Origin: CAIZGX01 sp046048875
GTDB taxonomy: Bacteria; Bacteroidota; Bacteroidia; Flavobacteriales_D; Sanyastnellaceae
Direction of reading: 5' to 3'
NCBI GenBank assembly: GCA_046048875.1
Contig: JBJOFG010000003.1
Location: forward strand, 67,760-131,759
Length of the DNA: 64,000 nucleotides
Below, one piece after another: positions 50,085 to 58,800 of this stretch. Position numbers and translations under genes: made by a program. Numbering within the stretch: the stretch's first letter is position 1; each line of letters begins with the position of its first letter. The notes beneath the pieces are model-generated. The model saw only the letters and a list, made by a program, of their open reading frames with translations. It ran no database searches and was not told the DNA's origin.

Positions 50085-51101
50085 TTATATCAGTCCGTTC
50101 AATGTTGTTTCTTTAATCTTTTTTGCTTCATCATTTAGGTTTGGATAAATGAATCCTTTGTTGATTTTGAAACGAACATCTATCTTGCGTCTTAGATATT
50201 CTGCAAGGTCTTTGTGAATGTTAAAGCAGTCAAATGGTGTTAATGCTAGATTCCAACCGTCTTTGTTTAGGTCAGTATTAAAAATGTCTTCGAGTGTCTT
50301 TTGGCTGAAAGGATTGAAAATAAAAAGTCCTTCTTGGGGAATTATGTTTTGATTATACATTGAAGTCAATGGTTTTATCGTTCTTATCATTAAATTTCCA
50401 AATGGTCTTTTCTCTCCTGTTGATTCTCCTTTACGTTCAAAGTCCGAAATGTAGAAAATACCATTTGATTTTGTATTTCCATTATTGTCGCCAAAGTCAT
50501 TAAATGATTTTATATCTGGGTAGAGTTCTTTGGGTATAAAGTCAATTATATTTAGTAATTCTTTTTTGTATTTTCTTTTGTTAATTCGATAAACAGAAAA
50601 ATAGTCATCAATTTTTAATTTACATTCTTCCTTCTTTTTTAGTCCTTCTGTGGCAAAGAAAAAAGCAACATTGTTGTTATAAGTCCAATCCATTAAAGGT
50701 GTCGGTGCTCCATAATGTTGAAGCAGACTTAAAATTGGAAATTCTCTATCGCTCCTTGAGTAGTTATATAGTTTAAAAACTTTATTTATAAGTGTATTCC
50801 CATTTGCTTTGTCAACTATGTCGCTAATGAATTCAATATAATTTTTATTTGACCATTGACTCATGTCGTTAGAAATCCATAGTCGTTGAGATGAAGTTAG
50901 AAGTTTGTATTTTGCTTCTGTCATTCCCCTGTAAATCCATGCAGTAGCGTCAATTTCAGATTCCTTTTTTTCTTCGTCTTGCACGTCTGTGAACCATTTG
51001 TCAAGAGCAGTTTTAGTGTCAATCACAAAACTCTCTTTCTGTCCGTTGTTGAAGAAGTTCCTTTTTTGGTCAAGGTCTTTATATGTTGGTAATTCTGCCA
51101 T
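50085..51101 (-). CDS. FRG domain protein
   Basis: A 338-residue protein with the FRG domain: WIYRGMTEAKYKLLTSSQR (about 55-73), LSLLQHYGAPTPLMDWT (about 122-138) and NNVAFFFATEG. FRG proteins occur in phage-defence islands and are thought to bind or modify nucleotides, but no activity is settled. The rest is Lys/Asn-rich. It is adjacent to the DUF5343/HEPN pair but separated from it by repeat B and a spacer, so it is probably an independent cargo gene. Confidence 0.82.
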   Translation of the reverse strand: MAELPTYKDLDQKRNFFNNGQKESFVIDTKTALDKWFTDVQDEEKKESEIDATAWIYRGMTEAKYKLLTSSQRLWISNDMSQWSNKNYIEFISDIVDKANGNTLINKVFKLYNYSRSDREFPILSLLQHYGAPTPLMDWTYNNNVAFFFATEGLKKKEECKLKIDDYFSVYRINKRKYKKELLNIIDFIPKELYPDIKSFNDFGDNNGNTKSNGIFYISDFERKGESTGEKRPFGNLMIRTIKPLTSMYNQNIIPQEGLFIFNPFSQKTLEDIFNTDLNKDGWNLALTPFDCFNIHKDLAEYLRRKIDVRFKINKGFIYPNLNDEAKKIKETTLNGLI

Positions 51102-51505
51102 AGAATGTCTGTTTTAAAATTATTGGTAACCTGCTTATATGCCTTGTAAATTATCTTCTTGATGACAAACAAAGGCGTTTCATTATTCCGAATGAACGTT
51201 ATTCCAATTATTACTTCCTTTAGTTTTTATCATTTTTAATTCCCCCCAAATCAATTCAATTTAATACTGCCTTGCAATACGAACTTGTGCGTATATATAG
51301 CTGGCGATTTAACGGATATACGACTTTCTACGTATTTATTCAGGCAGGTATAACTAGGTCTTTTGGATTGAAGGTGCTGTTTTCAAAGGGAGAAGGATGA
51401 TCAAATGTCTTTTTCTTCAAAATTTTAAAAAATGCACTTTATGAACTTCTCTTTTTTTTGTAAGACCTAAACCACAAGAATTTCAAATAGTGACCATAAC
51501 CCGAT
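51102..51505. other. AT-rich intergenic stretch
   Basis: About 400 bases between the FRG gene and the large operon. No gene, RNA or repeat of the other families is recognised. It probably marks the right-hand border of the accessory region and contains the operon promoter, but no clear TAnnTTTG box stands at a sensible distance. Confidence 0.5.
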
Positions 51506-53545
51506 TTGAAAAAAAATACAATCATATTCTTCTGCTTGTTTCTTTCAAACATTCAAATTCCTTGCAGTGTGAATAAGGTTTTAGCACAATCGAATAGTCC
51601 TGTTTGGAACGGTGTTGAAATGAACTCCAAAGTTCAATATGCCATATTGCCAACTTCTGATTCTGTGATTAAACCCACATTTATTATACAAAACACAGTG
51701 AATACTGGCTTTGAGTGGAAAGGGTTAAACTTTGGAATTACTTATTCATACAACAATCCAAGCACCTTAATTGGGGTCAGAAACGGATTTACTTTTCATT
51801 TCGTTCCAAACATTAAGGCTATAGATACAGATGCTCTTCAAGCCAAATTATCTGCCGGGATCGAAAATAAATTGGATAGCCTCAATACGCTTACTTCTAA
51901 TTACCAAAAGCGGATTCAATTTCTAGAAAGCTTCAAAGGAGATAGCATTGAAATGCCGAAATGGAATTTGATAGATACAAGCGCATTAGACATTACACCA
52001 GTTGTTCCGGATTCATTAAACATAAGCAATCCTCTTGATTCGCTTTCAAGAGATAAACCAAACTTAAATCCTTTAGGGAACTTAAATGTTTCTGATGAAT
52101 TGGCACGATGCAAAAGTGAACTCGATAAGTTGAAATTACTTCGTGAACAATACACTTCGCAATTAGCTGGATTGAATGACAAAAAAGAGGCTCTTTTTTC
52201 AAACCCCTTTAGTAAGTCTTTACCAACGGAATTGAGAAAGTTTGATATCGGTAACTTCACAGCGAACACGTCTCAGATTTCACTTTGGGGAACTTCCCTT
52301 TTTGGGGTTTCTGCAGCATTGAATAAAGGAAGCTATTATCTAGATGCAGGAATTGGCAAGATTCAAACACCGATTTTCCCGGAGCTCGGACAACTCGGAT
52401 TTTCAAGGCAAATGATGGATGCTGTTTCAGCATGGGGCAAAAACTTGAATTCTTCATCACGCGTTATTTCTTGGGTTGTACTCGGAAAGGGAAGGCCAGA
52501 ACAATCACATTTCTATATTCAAGGTTTAACAGGTCGCGGGAAAAGAGATTTGTCCGATGCCCAATCGGGAAATGCGGTGAACTATGTTTTAGAAGCGCAA
52601 GGACAATGGGTGAGTGGAGGAAGCAAAATTGAAATGAACGCGTCTAAATCTTTTTTGAGTCGTCCTATTAATCTAATGTCAGATGCCAATTCTTCCCGCG
52701 GAAGATATGACGTAGGATACGCCTTTCATGTCGGATGGAATCAACGTATTGAAAACACGAATACAGAGATAGCTTTAAAGTCTAATCTATACACTTCAAC
52801 GTTTAATAGCTTTGGAATTGCTGTTCCGCGACATGATTACCTTCAATCGCAAATTCAATTCAAACAAGGTCTTGGTAAGAAAGCCAATTTTACAATTCAA
52901 GCGAAGTACGATCGAAGAGGCTTGAATCAGAAATTATCCGATTTCAAAAGTTTGAATTCTTCCTTACGTCTGAAAATATTCAAGAGAGGAAATTTAACGC
53001 TATTGGGTTCGCAAAATAGAGGCTTGATTCAAATTGATACTTCGAGTGTTAGCGTGAACCAGTCTCTTTTGTCAAGCGTTTTCAGTATTCCAATAAAAAT
53101 GGGAAAGATAGTCCCGATTATAACAGCACAAGAAGTAATAGCCCTTACCACAAATAAAGATGGTTTGAATAAAATAGAAAATTCAAATGTGGCACTTTCA
53201 CTTGCTAAGAAAAATGTCTCAATGCGATTGGGATATATGGGATTCAAACAAACAAATTCAGATTCTTTATTTCAAGAATCGCATTATGCGGAAGGAAGTG
53301 TTGGATTCACAAAGTCTAAATGGAATGCAAGTTTGACGTATAGACAAAATCTTTTCAATGCTGAATCATACGGCTTATCAATCAATAGTGGCCTTACATA
53401 TTCCAATCTGAAGATTCAGTTCATGGCAGAGAAATATGTTTACGATCCCATTTCAACGCCTTGGCTTTCTCAAGAGGTAGCTGCTCGTTATCCCTACAGA
53501 GGAAGTGTACAAGTGGTATACACAATTAAAAATTCGAAATCATGA
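51506..53545 (+). CDS. Exported barrel-like protein with coiled coil, first gene of surface operon
   Basis: A 679-residue protein opening with TTG; the signal peptide (TIIFFCLFLSNIQIPCSVNK, cleaved near LAQ) requires this start. An N-terminal beta region (about 30-105) is followed by a helical, likely coiled-coil segment (DALQAKLSAGIENKLDSLNT and ELARCKSELDKLKLLREQYT, about 110-225), then a long stretch of amphipathic strands (KFQLSLWGTSLFGVSAAL-like pattern through FTIQAKYDRRGLN to RGSVQVVYTI) that resembles an outer-membrane barrel. It could be the outer-membrane partner of the large protein encoded downstream. The next gene overlaps by four bases. No named family. Confidence 0.7.
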   Translation: MKKNTIIFFCLFLSNIQIPCSVNKVLAQSNSPVWNGVEMNSKVQYAILPTSDSVIKPTFIIQNTVNTGFEWKGLNFGITYSYNNPSTLIGVRNGFTFHFVPNIKAIDTDALQAKLSAGIENKLDSLNTLTSNYQKRIQFLESFKGDSIEMPKWNLIDTSALDITPVVPDSLNISNPLDSLSRDKPNLNPLGNLNVSDELARCKSELDKLKLLREQYTSQLAGLNDKKEALFSNPFSKSLPTELRKFDIGNFTANTSQISLWGTSLFGVSAALNKGSYYLDAGIGKIQTPIFPELGQLGFSRQMMDAVSAWGKNLNSSSRVISWVVLGKGRPEQSHFYIQGLTGRGKRDLSDAQSGNAVNYVLEAQGQWVSGGSKIEMNASKSFLSRPINLMSDANSSRGRYDVGYAFHVGWNQRIENTNTEIALKSNLYTSTFNSFGIAVPRHDYLQSQIQFKQGLGKKANFTIQAKYDRRGLNQKLSDFKSLNSSLRLKIFKRGNLTLLGSQNRGLIQIDTSSVSVNQSLLSSVFSIPIKMGKIVPIITAQEVIALTTNKDGLNKIENSNVALSLAKKNVSMRLGYMGFKQTNSDSLFQESHYAEGSVGFTKSKWNASLTYRQNLFNAESYGLSINSGLTYSNLKIQFMAEKYVYDPISTPWLSQEVAARYPYRGSVQVVYTIKNSKS

Positions 53546-54615
53546 AGCGGTTTTTACTTCTAGTTTTTATGTTTTGCTCTTTATGGGGCAATAGCCAGGT
53601 CGTTATATCGGGCTCTCTTTTTAATGAGTGGAATGCCAGCTTAAATGCATTGACGCAATTGACCTTAGTAAATGCAGATATAGATGCACACGAGGTGAAA
53701 TTGGTGGTGCAGTTAAAGACGGCTTCAGGAAGAATGATTTTAACAGGTGAGACAAATCAGTTTATTGTTTCTTCAGGAGCTACAGTATTAAGTGGTGTGC
53801 CTTTGAATCTATTAAATGTTTCTGATGGCGCAGAATTTTCATCGATGAAAACGTTGGGTGTTCTTCCTTTCGGGAACTATCGCTATTGTGTTAAGGTAGT
53901 TCAAAATGGTGTAGAAGTTTTAGACGATTGGTGCGAATCTATTGAGTCGGAATATTCTGAGTTTCTAAATCTGGTTTACCCTTTTGATGGCGACACAGTG
54001 TCTACGCATTTACCGGTTTTGTCTTGGATGAATTCTACTGGCAAAGCTATTTGTTCAGGAGAGATGGAATATGTCATTCGATTAACCAAAATTGGAAATG
54101 GGCAAACACCGGAACAAGCAATGAATATGAATCCGATTCAATGGTCATTGCGTTGTCTCAATTCGTTTCAAGTGAATTATCCAATTTCTGCAATTGCCCT
54201 TGAAGATGGTAAGTCTTATGCTTGGCAAGTTCAACAATACAACGAAGGAAAAGTAGTCAATACAACTGATGTATGGAAGTTTGTTGTGAATACGATACCG
54301 GAACGAAAAGACATCAAATATGTTCACGTTCAAAATGGCGAGAATCCCAATTTCATTCAAGTGTTTGAAAAATTGTTTATACGATTCGATGATGCGTACA
54401 GTCAAGGTGCAATAAATTATACCATGCTAAGCAAAGATGGGCAGCCATTGGAATTAGCAGTGAATTCAGAGAATCTAACTGGCCAAGCTTTAAACAACGG
54501 TTTTAATACCTATGAAATTGATGTTACTGAATTTGCTTTACCAAAGGGCTTTTATACCGTCGTGCTTTCCAATTCCAAGATGGAGAAATTTCGATTAAAA
54601 ATTCAAGTGTTATGA
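53542..54615 (+). CDS. Exported TANFOR-like protein
   Basis: A 357-residue exported protein (signal KRFLLLVFMFCSLWGNSQ). The layout (early QLTLVNADIDAHEVKLVVQL, then LPFGNYRYCVKVVQNG, DWCESIES, LVYPFDGDTVSTHLPVLSWM and YVIRLTKIGNGQTPEQAMNM) resembles the TANFOR domain of Bacteroidota surface proteins. The two Cys in NYRYCVKV and DWCES may pair. The function is unknown. ATGA overlaps couple it to both neighbours, so its product is made in step with the whole operon. Confidence 0.65.
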   Translation: MKRFLLLVFMFCSLWGNSQVVISGSLFNEWNASLNALTQLTLVNADIDAHEVKLVVQLKTASGRMILTGETNQFIVSSGATVLSGVPLNLLNVSDGAEFSSMKTLGVLPFGNYRYCVKVVQNGVEVLDDWCESIESEYSEFLNLVYPFDGDTVSTHLPVLSWMNSTGKAICSGEMEYVIRLTKIGNGQTPEQAMNMNPIQWSLRCLNSFQVNYPISAIALEDGKSYAWQVQQYNEGKVVNTTDVWKFVVNTIPERKDIKYVHVQNGENPNFIQVFEKLFIRFDDAYSQGAINYTMLSKDGQPLELAVNSENLTGQALNNGFNTYEIDVTEFALPKGFYTVVLSNSKMEKFRLKIQVL

Positions 54616-55130
54616 ATTTGAAGAGTGTGCTTTTAAGTCTTCTTGTGGTTGGTGTATTTGCATTAGCGGCAGTGACATTCATAAAGAATAAACCAGCCAA
54701 GGTTGTTTATGTAAATATGGATGAGTTATTCAATGGGTTTCAAATGAAGAAGGAATTGGAAAACGATTTTATCTCTAGGTCAAATCAAATTCAGAAAAGG
54801 ATTGAAACATTGCAGATTAAAATAACAAACTTCAAAGAAGAAGTGAACCAGAAGATTTCAGCAAATTATGTTGATTCTCTAAATCGAGCAAATACGCAAC
54901 TATCAGATTTGAATAGACAATTTCAGGAAGAGTATATGCCGCTTAAAGAGCAATACGATGCACAAATTCAGAATCAGTTGTTGAATTACATGAAAGAATT
55001 TGGAAAGACGAATGATTATGATTTGGTCATTACCAATTTAAATGGAAGCACAGTAATCTTCGGTTCAGATGATGTAAATGTGACGACGGAAGCGTTAGAA
55101 TTCGTAAATCAGAAATATGCAGGTAAGTAG
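54612..55130 (+). CDS. OmpH/Skp-like periplasmic chaperone
   Basis: A 172-residue protein with an uncleaved or cleaved hydrophobic N-terminus (VLLSLLVVGVFALAAVTFI) then VVYVNMDELFNGFQMKKELE, the usual Skp/OmpH start, and a long coiled-coil helix pair (about 45-130). Skp-like chaperones hold unfolded outer-membrane proteins in the periplasm. Being inside this operon it is probably dedicated to the barrel or the 1,897-residue protein. It overlaps its neighbours by four and 14 bases. Confidence 0.82.
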   Translation: MNLKSVLLSLLVVGVFALAAVTFIKNKPAKVVYVNMDELFNGFQMKKELENDFISRSNQIQKRIETLQIKITNFKEEVNQKISANYVDSLNRANTQLSDLNRQFQEEYMPLKEQYDAQIQNQLLNYMKEFGKTNDYDLVITNLNGSTVIFGSDDVNVTTEALEFVNQKYAGK

Positions 55131-55779
55131 TAAAATAGGATTACTCTGCTGCTCAATCGCGAGTATGTTGCTGGTCTCCTGTGATCATGCAGTAAAACCT
55201 TCTGCAACGGGTATTCCGCAAGTAGAAGGTCTTCCTTCACCTCCGGAAGTGGATGCGTCTTCCGCGGAAAGTGTAAAGAACTATGTTTCTTGGTTGAGTA
55301 AAGAAGAGAATGGATTTATTAAACGAAGAGTTTTAGGAAATTTTTATTTCGAAGCATTGATTGAACCTCCAGCATACGCAGTTCTACTAAACCACAGAGG
55401 TGATCGAATTACAAGTGATACAGTCAACAATGAAGTGAAAGAGCAATCAGAAATTTTTCAAATGCAATTTTCTATTGGGGCTGACACGCTGAGTAAGGAG
55501 CTTTTGAAGTATGCTGTAGGTGATGAAGAGGAATACCAAAGACGAGTTTCTTATTATTCATTTGGCATGGACAAAGATATTTATCTCGTAGTTGGAAGTG
55601 ATACAATACCCTGCGCCACTTATCAATGGGAGCGAGGATTTGATGCGAGTCAGAAGCTGATTTTTCAGTTGGTTTTTTCAAAGAAACAATGGAAGGAAAA
55701 CGTAAATGGTTTCCAGTTGGTGTTTTACGACAGAGTATTTAATAACGGCATAATAAAGTTTTTCTTCGGAAAAGAATAG
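55117..55779 (+). CDS. Lipoprotein of unknown function
   Basis: A 220-residue lipoprotein: hydrophobic GLLCCSIASMLL and lipobox LVSC (Cys22) followed by Asp, then a linker and a beta-rich domain (FYFEALIEPPAYAVLLN, DKDIYLVVGSDTIPCATYQ, FQLVFYDRVF). It has no family assignment. It overlaps the chaperone gene by 14 bases and precedes the giant protein gene by 21 bases, so it probably acts in assembly or anchoring. Confidence 0.75.
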   Translation: MQVSSKIGLLCCSIASMLLVSCDHAVKPSATGIPQVEGLPSPPEVDASSAESVKNYVSWLSKEENGFIKRRVLGNFYFEALIEPPAYAVLLNHRGDRITSDTVNNEVKEQSEIFQMQFSIGADTLSKELLKYAVGDEEEYQRRVSYYSFGMDKDIYLVVGSDTIPCATYQWERGFDASQKLIFQLVFSKKQWKENVNGFQLVFYDRVFNNGIIKFFFGKE

Positions 55780-55800
55780 CGTATATAATTTCAAAAAGAA

Positions 55801-58800
55801 ATGAAACAAATTGAACAAAACACCTCAACACGCACAAGATTAATTGCAAGAGTAGTTTTATTGTGTATGTTGTTGCAGTTGGGTCTACCAACTTTTTCAT
55901 GGGCATTAACAAGTGGTCCTTCACAGCCGGAGGTGCAAAGTTTTACACCCATTGGAACAAGCGATATGGTTGATCCATTCAGTGGTGATTTTAATTACAA
56001 CATACCGCTAATTGATGTAGATGGTTATCCTGTGAATATTGCTTATCACGCAGGTATTACTCCAGATCAAGAGGCCAGTTGGGTGGGCTTAGGGTGGAAT
56101 ATCAATGTTGGAGCCACTACTCGTGCACTTCAAGGATTACCAGACGATTTCAATGGCGACGAAGTAGAACACAAGTTATCCATGTTGCCCAATGAGACTT
56201 GGGGTTTGGGAATTTCAGCTTCATATGAAGTTGAACTTTTTGGAAATTCGAATATTCTAGATTCAGAACTTGGAGTTAAACCTTCAATAAATTTATATCA
56301 TAATAATTACACGGGCTGGGGATTTTCTTTTTCAGTGGGATTAGGTGTCGCCGCCCCAAAGTATGGATTAACTGCAAAATTGGGAGTTTCAGGGTCGAAT
56401 ACTGACGGTGCTAGTATTCAGCCTAGTTTGGTTGCAGGGAGAACTTACGGTGGTGAAGGTGAATCTAAGAATAATACGAGTATATCATTTGGAGGGTCTT
56501 TTAATACCAGAGCAGGTTTGAAATCTTTGGGAATTACTGCTTCAACTAAATCTGAATCATTAAGAAAAAATGGTAAGAATAAAGATTATAGTAGCAATTA
56601 TTCAGCTGATCATGCGGCTTACACTTGGACTTTTGGCATGCCTACTTACACTCCGGTGAGAAAACAAGATCTGCATTCTTATTCGTTTCGTTTTTCTATA
56701 GCAGGTGGTTCAGAAGCTACTGGTTTTTTTCAGAATTATGGATTAAATGGAAGTTACAGCAGGGGTACAATTAAACAAAAAACTTTGAATACTCCGTCAT
56801 TTGGATATTTTTATTCTGAGAATGCAGGAAAGGCTGACCAAAGAGATTTTAATGTGAATGACGGTGGAAGTTTCAATCCTGCTTCAGATGTTCTTCCAAT
56901 GACAAATTACACCTACGATGTTTTCTCAATTTCAGGGCAAGGAGCTTCAGGGAATTTTCGTCCAATGAGAAACCAATTGGAAATGTTGAGTGAGCCGGAG
57001 ACATTTATTACTTCTTCAGTTTCTGGAGATGTTGCAGTTGAAGTTGGTGGAGGATTTGCTTTTCACGGTGGATTGGATGTATCTGTAAGTAGCGATGAAG
57101 GTTACTCGGGTAGATGGAGTAGTTCGAATGGTTTGACGCGGTCAAATTTTTCGAATAGTGGCCAGGCACCCGACAAGAAATTTGAAAGTTTTAATTTTCG
57201 CGAAGCTTCTGAATTAGCGGTATTAGAAGATGACCAGCGTTTCAATGAATTAGGTGGATTTAGAAATGCGGCTTTTGGTTTGGATCACAACGGTCGCTTT
57301 TCAACGTCAGGAAATGATCGAATTGTTTCAGATTTATCGTCTAATTCATTGACGAATTCGAGACGCACAAGTCGTATGAAACGTGCAAGCCAATTCACTT
57401 TTCTTACCATGGGTGAATCCAAAGATTTTGCTGTTCAAACAGATGTATTTAACGACGCGGGTTTAAATGATAAACCCAATCATCACATGGGTGAAGTTAC
57501 TTATACCTCTGCCGATGGTGCAAGATATGTCTATGGTTTGCCAGCATATGTTCATAATCAATTAGACGTTACATTCTCTGTAGGAAGTGACATGCAAGGT
57601 AATGGAGGGTTAACTGGAAATGAATCAACGGGAATTGTAACATACGACGATAACGATGATACAGATTTGAATGGTAAAGGGTACGACCATTACATGAGCT
57701 CGACAAAAATGCCGGCATATGCCCATAGTCACATGCTTACAAGTATTTTAAGTTCCGATTATGTCGACAGCGACAACATTGCGGGGCCTTCAGACAATGA
57801 CTTGGGCGCTTACACCACATTTGGTTACACACGTGTAGCAGATTTTAAATTTCGTCATCCTTACGGAGAAAAATCGGCCAATTATAACTCAGGGTTAAAA
57901 TCAATTTCGTACGACGATAAAGCTTCTTACCAATACGGTGAGAAGGATCTTTATTTTCTGAATAAAATTGAAACCAAGAATTACATTGCCTTATTCGTAT
58001 TGGAAGATAGACTCGATGGGCTTGGGGTCTTGAATAAAGATGGAGCAAAGAATGCCGGCGTAAAGCAGAAGTGCTTAAAGGAGATAAGACTTTATGCCAA
58101 GTCGCAATTCGACGGTTCGGGTAATTTGTTGTCAGGTGAATCACCTATTAAAACAGTTCATTTCGAATACGACTATTCCCTATGTCAGAACTCACCGAAT
58201 TCAGATGCAACCACACATGGAAAGCTAACCTTAAGGAAGATTTATTTCACCTACAGCAATTCGAATAAAGCAAAATTCAGTAGCTACAATTTTTACTATG
58301 CTGGAGAAACCACTTCGGGTGGTGCAATGAATTCTGAATTAAATCCAGATTACAATGCAATGGCTTACGACAGATGGGGTACCTACAAACCAAATAACGG
58401 TGCAAGTACTTGGAGCTATAACTCTACGAGTTTATCAAACAGTGAAAATCCATATACACCCCAAGATAAAAATTTAGCAGATAAATATGCTGCAGTTTGG
58501 GCGTTGAGCGCAATTCGCTTGCCCTCTGGTGGTTTTATTCAAATTGAATATGAAGCCGATGATTACGCATATGTTCAAGATAAAGATGCCATGCGAATGA
58601 TGGAAATTGTAGGGACTTCGTCTACAATTGGCTCACCCAATATTGATATTGACATTCAAAATTCGTCACCGGGTGCTGTTATCATTTCAGATCAGTCTTC
58701 AGCGGATGTCGAATTTCAATTCAATAGATACATCATTTTTAATCTTCAAAAGAAGAAGATAAATGGACAAGAAACTTCAGAATATGACGAAGACATACAG

